Positions 25,133 through 34,047 of a DNA stretch of 64,000 nucleotides are shown here, piece by piece. The DNA comes from Veillonella sp. (lineage in GTDB: Bacteria > Bacillota > Negativicutes > Veillonellales > Veillonellaceae). Under the pieces are notes generated by a model. The model ran no database searches. It was not told the origin of the DNA and was given only the letters and a program-made list of their open reading frames with translations. The position numbers and the translations under genes are program-made. Within the stretch, counting starts at the first letter, position 1, and each line of letters starts with the position of its first letter. Location: contig NZ_JBGKFB010000001.1 of assembly GCF_041333735.1 (NCBI RefSeq), positions 1,047,001 to 1,111,000 of the forward strand. Direction: 5' to 3'.

Positions 25133-25702
25133 TTAGTTGATAGCCTTGTTGGCGGAGCGTTTTGATAATCGCTGCTTTTTCGCCTTGAGACGCGCAGCTT
25201 CCTTTTCTTCTCTCAAGGCAATCTCTTTTTTTATGACTTCATTTTCAGCTTTAATATAAGCAATTTCAGCTCGTAAGCGAATGAGTTCCTCATATTCACT
25301 TTCTTTTAGCTCTCGAGTTGAGATAGTCTTAGGTACTTTCATTTTGCAATCCTTTGGTGGTCGTCCTTTAGGTTTATTAATAAGACCATTGTATCCCAAA
25401 GTTTTGTATTTATGAACCCATTGATACAGTTGTCCAGAGTTAATACCCGCTACAATAGCTACTGCTCTTAAACCTTGACCAGAAAGAACTTGGCATACTA
25501 ACTCATATTTTTCTTCCGGAGACCAATACTTATTAGTCCCTTGACATTTATTAATGTCCGAACCATGACGCTGTTCTAATTTAACCCAGTCCCTTATTTG
25601 TTTATGAAATGTATCTGTCCTTACACCGTTAGGTGTCTCGGGCCATTCACCTTGATAGAATAATTCAATTGCTTTTCTTTTAAATTCATAACTATATCTC
25701 AT
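25133..25702 (-). CDS. IS3-family transposase OrfA (helix-turn-helix part)
   Basis: DNA-binding half of the transposase, 189 residues from ATG 25702. It has two helix-turn-helix segments (YSYEFKRKAIELFYQG, and YELVCQVLSGQGLRAVAIVA followed by SGQLYQWVHKY) and a C-terminal leucine-zipper-like helix (EYEELIRLRAEIAYIKAENE). An upstream in-frame ATG at 25765 lies outside the element and is rejected. AAAGGGGG seven bases before 25702 is the ribosome-binding site, and it is locked in the right arm of a hairpin formed by the IS end. Confidence 0.93.
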   Translation of the reverse strand: MRYSYEFKRKAIELFYQGEWPETPNGVRTDTFHKQIRDWVKLEQRHGSDINKCQGTNKYWSPEEKYELVCQVLSGQGLRAVAIVAGINSGQLYQWVHKYKTLGYNGLINKPKGRPPKDCKMKVPKTISTRELKESEYEELIRLRAEIAYIKAENEVIKKEIALREEKEAARLKAKKQRLSKRSANKAIN

Positions 25703-25707
25703 GAAAA

Positions 25708-25741
25708 TACCCCCTTTACTGGTTGTCCAGTAAAGGGGGTA
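25708..25741 (-). promoter_or_regulatory. Hairpin sequestering the orfA ribosome-binding site
   Basis: ACCCCCTTTACTGG (25709-25722) pairs perfectly with CCAGTAAAGGGGGT (25727-25740) across a four-base loop. In transcripts that read in from outside the element this stem would bury the GGGGG of the orfA ribosome-binding site and so limit transposase made by impinging transcription. A promoter inside the stem would start downstream of the left arm and escape this. Confidence 0.7.
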
Positions 25742-25935
25742 CATATCACACTTCGCAGACTGCATTTAATTTTTTCTATTTGATACGATGTATTGTAACA
25801 TGATTGGTAGATAATTTCTATAGATTTTTCTTGTTAATAATTATGATTTGCTATCTTTTTTCTTATCAATTACAATAATTGATATTATTTATATTTAGAA
25901 TATTAATTCAATTTATGTGTGTAGGAGAGAATTAT

Positions 25936-26220
25936 ATGAAAAAAATGACAAAATTTTTGATTTTGGCTGTAGTGGCTGTACTAGGGACTACTGTAGTTTC
26001 TTCTGTAGAAGCTATTAGTTCTGATGAGGCTGTACAGAGTGCATTAGCTCGTGTGCCAGGAGCAACAGTTGCAAATGTAATCGAGTTCAATCGTGATTAT
26101 GAGAATGGTCGTTTAGAGTATGAAGGTGAAATTCATTATAACGGTTATGAATATGATTTTGAAATAGATGCAGATACTGGGACCGTTATTAAATGGGAAG
26201 TAGAGCAAGAGGTTTATTAA
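25936..26220 (+). CDS. Small exported PepSY-domain protein
   Basis: This 94-residue protein has a cleavable-type signal peptide (MKKMTKFLILAVVAVLGTTV, cleavage expected near VEA) and a single PepSY domain: SSDEAVQSALARVPGA, then RLEYEGEIHYNGYEYDFEID and DADTGTVIKWEVE. PepSY domains are often protease-inhibitor or chaperone-like modules in the envelope. ATG 25936 follows AGGAGAG; an in-frame ATG 57 bases upstream lies in AT-rich leader sequence. It stands alone between the IS3 element and the IS1182 element. Confidence 0.85.
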   Translation: MKKMTKFLILAVVAVLGTTVVSSVEAISSDEAVQSALARVPGATVANVIEFNRDYENGRLEYEGEIHYNGYEYDFEIDADTGTVIKWEVEQEVY

Positions 26221-26326
26221 TAGATTGGTACAAGAACATGTAGTAATATTATGTAGCAATAACAGTGTACTCTAAACTGTATTATCATTAATCCATGTTA
26301 TATATATAGTATTTTCATATGTGGCA

Positions 26327-28243
26327 ACAAAAGGGGCTGTAACAGAATGCGGTTTCACCGCATTCTAGTTGCAGTCCCTTTAAAATATAAGAAACACCAA
26401 GAAAATTAGATTTGTAAAATCGTATATTTTCTTGGTGTTTCTTGTTTTTAGGCGCACTTAAATAGGCCTTTAGGCCTATTTAAAAATTTCTTGGTTTAAG
26501 CAGTTTGTTTTGCAGTAAATAATGTTGTATTAACTCGTCCTGCTTGTATTCTGTTATGTAATTTTGCTAGATTGAATCCCATGGACAAGAGATATAGCAT
26601 CTTATGCACGTTTCCACTGCCACGGTGTAAAAATCGTCTAAATCCAAGATCTTGTTTTAACACACCAAAGGCACCTTCTACTTGAATGGAACGGTTCATT
26701 CGTAATTGAATGCCTGTATCACTGAGTAATCTATCTTGGTTCTCTGCCAGTACGGCATCATACGCAGGTGTAATTTCAATTCTTTTTACTGGATTTTCTG
26801 TCGTTGGTTTCACATACCGTTGGCATTCCTTTTTGTATCCACATCGGTTACAAGACTCACAAATATATACCTTTCGCTCAGATACAAATCCTGTTTTGTT
26901 TTCCGCCTTACGCGTGAAGGCATATTTTAATTTACGTCATTTTGCACATGTAAATGCATCTTCTTCAGGTATATACTCCATATTACGAGCTTTGCTAATA
27001 TCTTTCGTCCAAGTTCTAGTTTTCGCTTTTTCGTAATATTGAGGCTTTATACAAGATAGGTAATGGTTGTTCTTTAACCAAGTTAAGTTCTCATGGCTAT
27101 CATAACCAGCATCAGCTACCACATATGTGAAGTGGCGGCTATGAATCTGTTCTAATTGCTGTACAAATGGAATTAATGTATTCGTATCGTTGGACTTAGA
27201 AAATACACCAATACCCATAATATATTCAGAATGAACGGCTAATTGTACATTGTAGGCAGGTTTAAGCTGTCCATTACGCATATGGTCTTCCTTCATACGC
27301 ATAAACGTCGCATCAGGATCTGTTTTAGAATAACTGTTGCGTTCACCCATAATATACAATTGCTGTTCGTATTCTTTTCGCTTCTCATATAAAGCTTCTG
27401 CTCGCTCGTACAATCGTTGCAGTGGTGTTTTATGCTTACCTTTTCCTTGTACGAGTTCCATATGTTTTACTTCAATTTCTTTAGCGAGGAAGGTATATAT
27501 ACACTCATCATTCATACAATGGGTATCTAGCCCCAATTTATTCCAGATGTCTTGCTTTAATATAGCTAATTTAGATGGTAATGTATCTAGTCTTTTTTGC
27601 ACGGCTTTTCGCCAGACAAATGTATACTTGTTGGCATTAGCCTCTAGTTTAGTTCCATCAATAAAGACTTCATTGAATGTTAAGGTATCATGTCTGTTAA
27701 TAGCTTCCATCAACTGTGAAAACAGATTCATTAAGATATCTAGTGTACAACGGGCAAAAAATCGTTGGAATGTCATATGACTTGGGGGTGAATAGCCTTG
27801 AAGAAGCCACATATAATTAATATTTTCTTCGCATTGTTGTTGTATCATACGTGTAGAATACACGCCGTTGGACATAGCATAGACAAAAATTTTGAACAGA
27901 ATATGCGGTGGAACTTTAGATTTTCTCCCTTTAGGAGAATACAAATGCTGTAACTCTTTATAGTCTAATTCCTCCAATACAGCATCAAGTAACCGCACAG
28001 GCGCTGTTTCTTTTATCAAAATGCCATAATCCAATGGTAAAACTAGTTGGCGAGGCATTACTAGTTTGGTATAATTAGGTTCATTGGTATGGTTTTGGTT
28101 CATAATTTAATTATACCAATGAAGAGGGCCCTTCGGGGCCCTTTTTTCTTAGAAATATAGAAAAAAAGCTGTTAGTTGATCATATAAAATCAACTAACAG
28201 CTTTTCTAGTGTTAAGGGGCTGTTTTGTTACAGCCCCTTTTGT
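26327..28243 (-). mobile_element. IS1182-family element with a disrupted transposase (about 1.9 kb)
   Basis: Matching 18-bp inverted termini (ACAAAAGGGGCTGTAACA at 26327-26344, complement at 28226-28243) bound the element. Inside each end are strong hairpins: 26345-26367 and 26390-26444 on the left, and 28122-28146 and 28165-28206 on the right. The right-hand pair probably insulates the transposase from transcription of the neighbouring lactate permease gene. The element ends 14 bases from the lctP stop. No clear target duplication was seen, so the exact edges are uncertain. Confidence 0.85.
26496..28103 (-). pseudogene. IS1182-family transposase interrupted by one in-frame TGA
   Basis: Residues 1-388 run from MNQNHTNEPNYTKLVMPRQL through the DUF772-type region (ELQHLYSPKGRKSKVPPHIL) and the DDE core (EVFIDGTKLEANANKYTFVW, TYVVADAGYDSHENL) to FTCAK, then TGA at 26937-26939. 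The same frame continues with RKLKYAFTRKAENKTGF, a Cys-rich stretch and the C-terminal VEGAFGVLKQDLGFRRFLHR, with no further stop for 145 codons. An ancestral GCAAATGGACGT changed to GCAAAATGACGT (a compensated indel) would explain the stop. The C-terminal catalytic Glu region lies beyond the stop, so the product is probably inactive. Confidence 0.88.
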
Positions 28244-28257
28244 ATTGTTACCAGTTC

Positions 28258-29907
28258 TTAGAAGAAGAAGTGGTGAATTTCATGGATGAAATGTTGACCG
28301 AAGAAGGAGATACAACCATGCATAACGATGAAGATCAAGAAGTATTTGAATGCGCTGTTCATGATAACGCTTGCTTCGATTTCATGTTCTAAGTTGTGAG
28401 CTTCTTCAGAACTAATTTCTTTGTGGTTTTCTAGGTATGCTTTCAAAGCAGGACCTACGGCACCAATAGAAATCGCGATGGATTGTGGAGACAACATTTT
28501 ACCGATACCAGCTGCACCGGAGTTAACTGCTGCCAACCAGAAGCCAAGGTCTTCGAAGTTTGTAGGATCTAAACCTTGAGCTGCAGCGATTTGAAGTGGG
28601 CCAAACAATACGTTGGAGTTTGTACCGGAACCTGTCAAGAAGGCACCCAACGCACCTACGATAGGAGCGAATAGAGGATATAAGGAGCCTGTACCTGCAA
28701 CCATTGCTTTCGCAATATCTGCAGTCATACCAGAGTAAGTCATCAATTTAGCTGTCATAACAACTGTGATGATTGTAAGGTATGTGAATTTCAAGTTTTT
28801 AACTGTGCTACCCAATGTACCAAAGATTTCGCCAGCTTTTGCTTTTTGGATGAAACCACCAACAATACCAGCGATGAAGATCATAATACCAGGAGTTGCA
28901 ATCCATACGAATGTGTAAGGTTTTGCACCAGGACCTTGATAAATAGGTACAGATGTTTTAATGGACGCAAGAGGACCATTAATTGCAGGGAACAATTTGG
29001 AAGTTAATAACAATAATACGAAGATTAAGATGAATGGCATTGCAGCTACAAGGCCTTCACCACCAGAAACTTTAGGAACTTCGCCAGTTTGTTTAACTGC
29101 GTATGCAGGATCATTAGGAGGCATAATTTTTGCACAAATAATGATAACTGCCATGATAACGATGGATGCAGAGATTACGGATAATTCTGGACCCATTACT
29201 GCGTTGATTATAGTTTCAGGAATAGCCAATGCTAAACCGGAAAGTAATGTAACAAGGAATACACCTTTTAACGCTTTAATACCGCCACCAATGATCATAA
29301 CAACGAAGAATGGTGCGATAAGGTTAAGTAAGAATAATTGTACAGAAATGAATGTACCTAAATGACTTGGGTCAAGGCTTGTTAAGGATGCCAATGTAGT
29401 TGTTGGAATACCAATAGAGCCGAATGTTGTTGGTACGGAGTTCGCAACGAGACATGCGATGATAGATTTTAGTGGGTCGAAACCTACGGCAACCATCATA
29501 GCAGCTGGAATTGCAACGGCAGTACCAAAGCCAGCCATACCTTCCATGAAGGCACCAAAGCCCCATGCAAGTAACAATGCAAGTACACGAGTATCAGATG
29601 TTACAGAAGAAAGCATTGTTTTAATAGTTTCCATTGCTTTCGTATGCACTACTAAGTTATAAACGAAGATAGCAGCTGTAATAACTAATAGGATTGGCCA
29701 GATTGCCAAAGCGGCACCTTCAAGGGCACCAGTGACCATAATAAATGGGTCAGATTGGAATGCTGTAATAGCGATGATGAAAGAACCGATTGCAGCAACA
29801 CTTGTTGCTTGCCATGCTGGTAATTTCAAGATGGATAACGCTACAATCAACCAAATGATTGGAGATAGCGCTAATAGAACGGTGATAGCACTCATTTCTA
29901 AAATCAT
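28258..29907 (-). CDS. lctP: L-lactate permease
   Basis: Lactate:proton symporter of the LctP family with 549 residues and about 12-14 membrane segments. It is the expected entry route of lactate, the main carbon source of Veillonella-like bacteria. GFGAFMEGMAGFGTAVAIPA and GALGAFLTGSGTNSNVLFGP are the two family signatures. The start is either ATG 29907 or ATG 29895; AAAGGA overlaps the first closely, so the second is possible. It lies downstream of the Ldh2 gene on the same strand, with two hairpins between them. Confidence 0.94.
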   Translation of the reverse strand: MILEMSAITVLLALSPIIWLIVALSILKLPAWQATSVAAIGSFIIAITAFQSDPFIMVTGALEGAALAIWPILLVITAAIFVYNLVVHTKAMETIKTMLSSVTSDTRVLALLLAWGFGAFMEGMAGFGTAVAIPAAMMVAVGFDPLKSIIACLVANSVPTTFGSIGIPTTTLASLTSLDPSHLGTFISVQLFLLNLIAPFFVVMIIGGGIKALKGVFLVTLLSGLALAIPETIINAVMGPELSVISASIVIMAVIIICAKIMPPNDPAYAVKQTGEVPKVSGGEGLVAAMPFILIFVLLLLTSKLFPAINGPLASIKTSVPIYQGPGAKPYTFVWIATPGIMIFIAGIVGGFIQKAKAGEIFGTLGSTVKNLKFTYLTIITVVMTAKLMTYSGMTADIAKAMVAGTGSLYPLFAPIVGALGAFLTGSGTNSNVLFGPLQIAAAQGLDPTNFEDLGFWLAAVNSGAAGIGKMLSPQSIAISIGAVGPALKAYLENHKEISSEEAHNLEHEIEASVIMNSAFKYFLIFIVMHGCISFFGQHFIHEIHHFFF

Positions 29908-30078
29908 CCTTTCAAGAAAAATAAAAATATATGCTTAACAGGACGATGTAGCTTAATCAATTTAATTGATGAGTAAATCGCTATTGTATTAAGTTGTAAA
30001 AGTTCAGTTAAAATAAAGAATTACAATAAAATAACAGATATACTTATCATAAAAAGTGATATACCTCTTAAAAATTTT

Positions 30079-30142
30079 TAACCTCATTAAACATGAGGTT
30101 AAGAATATAAGAGAGGGGACATAAACAGTGTTTATGTCCCCT
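30079..30142 (-). terminator. Two hairpins between ldh and lctP
   Basis: TTAACCTCAT/ATGAGGTTAA (30079-30103) and a perfect 13-bp stem AGGGGACATAAAC/GTTTATGTCCCCT (30114-30142) lie after the Ldh2 gene and before lctP. Neither has a strong T tract on the - strand. They may act as partial terminators or mRNA 3'-end stabilisers that separate the expression levels of the two genes. Confidence 0.55.
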
Positions 30143-30191
30143 TCTTTACTGACTACATGTCCGTGTTAGGGCCTTTGTAAGGTCTTAGGTA

Positions 30192-31331
30192 TTAGTAGTT
30201 ACCTTTGAACATTGTAGCAGGAGCTTCTGGTACATAATCGCCGAAGTAGGATTTGAAGTCTAAACCTAATTCATTGCAAAGGTCTTGAACTTCAAGCATT
30301 GTACCGTTAAGTACAGGGATGCCTTCAGCTTTAACTTTAGCAACAGATTCATGTTCTTTTTCGCCATGAGTGTAGATACGGTCTTGACCTTGTGCTTTAG
30401 GAGCTTCACGTAATTCTTGTAAGAATTGGGAGAAGTGTTTTTTGATTTCAGCTGGGTCACCGAAGAATTCAGGGTTGATAGCCATGAAGCCGTGGCAGAT
30501 ATTGGATTTACCGCCAACCATACATTTGTTGGAAGTACCGCCTTGAGACAAGATGGAGGAGAATAATTCAGCAATCATGCCGTTACCATAACCTTTGTGG
30601 CCGCCAAGAACTTCTGTAGCACCACCTAAAGGAAGGATACCGCCGCCTTCATGACGGGAGATGTTGCCCAATACTTCAGCTGCATCAGTGGAAGGAACGC
30701 CGTCTTTATTAACAGCCCAACCATCTGGAGTAGCTTTGCCCATTTTGTTGTACATTTCAAGTTTACCACGAGTTACTACTGTAGTGGAGCAATCGAAGAA
30801 GAAGTCAACAGGATCAGCAGGTACAGTCCAAGCGATAGGGTTAGAACCAAGCATAGCTTTACGAGCATATACAGGAACCATGATTGCTTCGGAGTTTGTA
30901 CAAGAGAAACCGATTAAGCCTTGGTCGGATGCCATTTTAGCATAGTAACCAGCGATACCATAGTGGTTGGAGTTACGTACGGATACGATACCAACACCGG
31001 ATTTTTTAGCTTTTTCGATAGCCATTTCCATAGCTTTGTGACCCAACAATTGGCCCATGCCATCATGACCGTCGATAACTGCGGAGATTGGAGTTTCTTT
31101 TACGATTTCAGGTTTTGCGTCGATTTTGATCAAGCCATTAGTGATACCTTTGTGGTAACGAACCATACGTTGCATACCATGGCTTTGAATACCGAACAAG
31201 TCGGAAGTCAAAAGTACGTCTTGGATGATGTCAGCTTCTTTTTCGGAGAAACCGAATTTTTGGAAAGCGTCCATGCTTAATTTTTTCAATGTTTCATAAG
31301 GGAATAACACAGTGTTTTTTGCGTCTGCCAT
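30192..31331 (-). CDS. Malate/L-lactate dehydrogenase, Ldh2 (YlbC-like) family
   Basis: NAD(P)-dependent 2-hydroxyacid dehydrogenase of the type-2 malate/L-lactate family, which is structurally unrelated to classical LDH. It has 379 residues. SDLFGIQSHGMQRMVRY holds the catalytic His, and VRNSNHYGIAGYYA and TNSEAIMVPVYARKAMLGSN are family hallmarks. Its partner lctP suggests that it oxidises lactate to pyruvate in this organism, although malate, sulfolactate or ureidoglycolate are used by relatives. AGAGG precedes the ATG, and a good promoter lies about 110 bases upstream. Confidence 0.87.
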   Translation of the reverse strand: MADAKNTVLFPYETLKKLSMDAFQKFGFSEKEADIIQDVLLTSDLFGIQSHGMQRMVRYHKGITNGLIKIDAKPEIVKETPISAVIDGHDGMGQLLGHKAMEMAIEKAKKSGVGIVSVRNSNHYGIAGYYAKMASDQGLIGFSCTNSEAIMVPVYARKAMLGSNPIAWTVPADPVDFFFDCSTTVVTRGKLEMYNKMGKATPDGWAVNKDGVPSTDAAEVLGNISRHEGGGILPLGGATEVLGGHKGYGNGMIAELFSSILSQGGTSNKCMVGGKSNICHGFMAINPEFFGDPAEIKKHFSQFLQELREAPKAQGQDRIYTHGEKEHESVAKVKAEGIPVLNGTMLEVQDLCNELGLDFKSYFGDYVPEAPATMFKGNY

Positions 31332-31443
31332 CGTTAAAACCTCTTTTCAGAAAATATGTACCTGATATAGTAACGTCACTCTAAAATATCATGAAGTTTA
31401 AATGATATTTGGTGAGCTCTATATCCTCTCAAATGACAATGTC

Positions 31444-31472
31444 AGTATAGCACAGAAAGAAGTGAGATTGAA
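31444..31472 (-). promoter_or_regulatory. Probable promoter of the ldh gene
   Basis: Read on the - strand, TTCAAT (31467-31472) and TATACT (31444-31449) are 17 bases apart, with TGTGC just before the -10. It would give a leader of about 105 bases containing a small ATATCA...TGATAT stem. Confidence 0.6.
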
Positions 31473-31830
31473 TAGTCTTACAGTCTGAAACACATTACTA
31501 AATACGCATACGTACCGGTGATGTTTGTCACATATTCCGAGGTCGATTACTGAAACATCCGATTATACCTAAAACTATATGGTTATGACTTTTAGTTATG
31601 GTTGCATGATTTTTTTATAGATTTTCAGTATTTTTATAGAACTTATTAGTATATCTGTTTAGGTTTTGAGCAAGAATGAGAATGGATAAATATCGATAAA
31701 ACTTGAAATGTTCAATATTATATATAAAAAATATTGATATGTATATTAACGTATTGTGATAACTAAATGTATTGATATGCATAATATACAATAATTTTAA
31801 TCTTTGTGAAGATAGAAAATGTGTTAAAGG
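31473..31830. other. Divergent intergenic region, no gene seen
   Basis: This AT-rich stretch lies between the divergently transcribed ldh and molybdopterin-oxidoreductase genes. Apart from the two promoters at its edges I found no open frame with a ribosome-binding site and no recognisable RNA. Operators for a shared regulator are possible, but no motif stands out. Confidence 0.4.
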
Positions 31831-31859
31831 TTACACTTATACAGATGATGCTGTAATAT
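31831..31859 (+). promoter_or_regulatory. Probable promoter of the molybdopterin oxidoreductase gene
   Basis: TTACAC (31831-31836) and TAATAT (31854-31859) are separated by 17 bases and lie about 50 bases before the start codon at 31912. Confidence 0.5.
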
Positions 31860-31911
31860 AATATAAATATACATCCTATAGTTTATATAATTTATAAGCG
31901 AGGTGCTTATT

Positions 31912-33918
31912 TTGAAAGAATACAAATCAGTATGTCCTTATGATTGCCCAGATGCATGTGGTCTAATCGTATCGGTAGAGAACAACAGAGTAGTATCTGT
32001 TCGTGGTAATAGAAATCATGCTTTTACAAGAGGTACATTGTGCCCTAAAATGGCGCATTACGAACAAGTGGTTCATTCTCCATTGCGTTTACAGTACCCA
32101 ATGAAACGGATTGGTAAAAAAGGAATCGGTGAAGACCAATATATACGTATCAGTTGGGATGAGGCATTAGATACCATTGTTAATAATTTTAAAGAAACTA
32201 TTAGTACTCATGGCAGTGAAAGTATTTTGCGCTACTCCTATGCAGGTACTATGGGGGTGATTCAAAGCCCAGCAGCAGATTACTTTTTCCGCCGTATTGG
32301 TGCTACAGATCAGGACCGTGGTATTTGCTCCCCTGCAAAACAGGCAGGATTCCGCTCTGTTTATGGTGATACACTAGCCATTAAACCGCAAGAGGCACAA
32401 TATAGTGATTTAATTGTTCTATGGGGCATTAATGCCACTGCTACGGATGTTCATATCTTACATGATGTAAACATAGCAAAAAAGAATGGCGCTCGAGTTT
32501 GGATTATTGATACTCATAAAACCTATACTTTTAATCAAGCTCATGAACATATTTACGTAAAACCTGGTAGTGATGGCGCCTTAGCGTTAGGTATGCTTCA
32601 TATTATTCATCGAGACGGTTTAGCAGATATAGATTTTATTAAGAAACATGTACAAGGTTATGATGAACTCGTAAACGATGTGTTGCTTGATTTTACAACG
32701 GAAAAAGCATCTGAACTTTGTGGCGTTTCCGTAGAACGTATGATTGAGTTTGCCCATGCCTATGCTAAAGCTAAGGCTCCATTTATACGTCTTGGCAGTG
32801 GGTTATCACGCTATGGGAATGGTGCTATGAACTGTCGTGCTATTAATGCATTACCTGCTGTAGTTGGAGCTTGGCAACATTTAGGCGGTGGCTTATTATC
32901 GAGTGCTAGTGGTAGTAAGTTTGTGGGCAAAGAAGTGATGCAACAGGCTCATATGGATGCACCAGCAAAGCGATTGATGCCTATGATTAAACTAGGTGAA
33001 ATGCTTACAAACCCATCAGGTACAGCTGTGCATAGTCTTTATGTATTCTCTAGTAATCCGGCTATAACAGCACCTGATCAAAATGTAGTGCGAAAAGGCT
33101 TGATGAGAGATGATTTATTTACGGTTGTTCACGAACGCTTCTTTACCGACACATGTAAATACGCCGATATTGTATTGCCCGCCACAACATCAGTAGAACA
33201 TGACGATATATATAACTCCTATGGGCACTATACAATTGGAACGGGTTATAAATTAATCGATCCTATTGGCGAATCCCGCTCTAACTGGCAAGTGATTTCT
33301 GAATTAGCTAAACGTATGGGACTTACAGATGAATTCTTTAAGCATAGTGAACGAGATTTAATAGACCAAATTGTAAGTGCGTCGCACCGTATTTCTAAGG
33401 ATGATCAAAATTTAATTCTCCAAGGTGAACCAGTAGAGATGACGTTGCCTGAAAATTATAAATTAGATTTTAAAACGCCATCTGGAAAGATTGAGTTATA
33501 TAATCCACATGATGTGGAGCCACTAATTCGTTATTTACCGCCTTATGGTGATGATGCACCATTCTGGCTTATTATCGGTAATGATATTCGCATTTTAGAT
33601 TCTAGCTTCTGTGAGTTAGAGTTTGATGATCCTGAATTGATGAAACTACGCATCAATCCTAAAGATGCAAAAGTATATAACATTAATGATGGCGATGAAG
33701 TGGAAATCTATAATCAACGTGGTAGTGTAAGAATTAAAAGTTACTACGATGAAGATGTACAACGAGGTACATTGGTAACCCTTGGTGTATGGTGGCAATC
33801 ACAATCTAGTGATCCTAATGTAGGTATTAATGTACTTACAGCAGATAGACCTACGGATCAAGGTTGGGGTAGCACATTCTATGATGTGCAAGTTCACATT
33901 AAAAAGGCGGATGTTTAA
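31912..33918 (+). CDS. Molybdopterin-dependent oxidoreductase (DMSO reductase/FDH superfamily)
   Basis: Single catalytic subunit of 668 residues. The N-terminal YKSVCPYDCPDACGL and later GTLCPK supply four Cys for a [4Fe-4S] cluster. RISWDEALDTIV, GINATATDVHI and PATTSVEHDD are molybdo-bis(MGD) binding signatures. GICSPAKQAGF occupies the region that usually carries the metal-ligating Cys/SeCys/Ser, so Cys may be the ligand. The C-terminal 110 residues form the molydop-binding domain. The TTG at 31912 is the likely start because GCGAGG lies eight bases upstream; an in-frame GTG 31903 overlaps it. No signal peptide or electron-transfer subunit is nearby, so it is probably a soluble orphan enzyme; the substrate is unknown. 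Confidence 0.87.
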   Translation: MKEYKSVCPYDCPDACGLIVSVENNRVVSVRGNRNHAFTRGTLCPKMAHYEQVVHSPLRLQYPMKRIGKKGIGEDQYIRISWDEALDTIVNNFKETISTHGSESILRYSYAGTMGVIQSPAADYFFRRIGATDQDRGICSPAKQAGFRSVYGDTLAIKPQEAQYSDLIVLWGINATATDVHILHDVNIAKKNGARVWIIDTHKTYTFNQAHEHIYVKPGSDGALALGMLHIIHRDGLADIDFIKKHVQGYDELVNDVLLDFTTEKASELCGVSVERMIEFAHAYAKAKAPFIRLGSGLSRYGNGAMNCRAINALPAVVGAWQHLGGGLLSSASGSKFVGKEVMQQAHMDAPAKRLMPMIKLGEMLTNPSGTAVHSLYVFSSNPAITAPDQNVVRKGLMRDDLFTVVHERFFTDTCKYADIVLPATTSVEHDDIYNSYGHYTIGTGYKLIDPIGESRSNWQVISELAKRMGLTDEFFKHSERDLIDQIVSASHRISKDDQNLILQGEPVEMTLPENYKLDFKTPSGKIELYNPHDVEPLIRYLPPYGDDAPFWLIIGNDIRILDSSFCELEFDDPELMKLRINPKDAKVYNINDGDEVEIYNQRGSVRIKSYYDEDVQRGTLVTLGVWWQSQSSDPNVGINVLTADRPTDQGWGSTFYDVQVHIKKADV

Positions 33919-33963
33919 TTTCCTTTACTTATAGGAATAATATTATGCCGATATATCATAACA

Positions 33964-34005
33964 AGGATATTTTTATTGCATACATATCCTCATTAGGATT
34001 ATAAT
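33964..34005 (+). promoter_or_regulatory. brnQ promoter with an overlapping inverted repeat
   Basis: TTGCAT (33976-33981) and TATAAT (34000-34005) are 18 bases apart. The inverted repeat AGGATAT...ATATCCT (33964-33990) encloses the -35 box, which is the arrangement of a repressor operator. The transcript would start about 35 bases before the brnQ start. Confidence 0.6.
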
Positions 34006-34047
34006 AGTAATATTATTTTTATATATAACCTGAAGGGGGTTACGTTT

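Larger units (their letters stand above)
24279..25748 (-). mobile_element. IS3-family (IS150-like) insertion sequence, apparently intact (1470 bp)
   Basis: Imperfect 25-bp terminal inverted repeats at 24279-24303 and 25724-25748 begin TGATATGTACCC and end TGGACA. They are flanked by a CAC direct repeat (24276-24278 and 25749-25751), consistent with a target duplication. The two overlapping frames orfA and orfB are in the -1 relation required for programmed frameshifting. The element lies between the efflux gene and a PepSY gene. The target bases on both sides (CTGCGAA on the left, TTCGCAG on the right) form a stem, so the element landed in the loop of a pre-existing hairpin. Confidence 0.93.

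Noticed and set aside
26937..26939. TGA in the IS1182 transposase as a selenocysteine codon
   Set aside because: No SECIS-like structure directly after it was evident, and the position is not a catalytic Cys in this family; a nonsense change is simpler.
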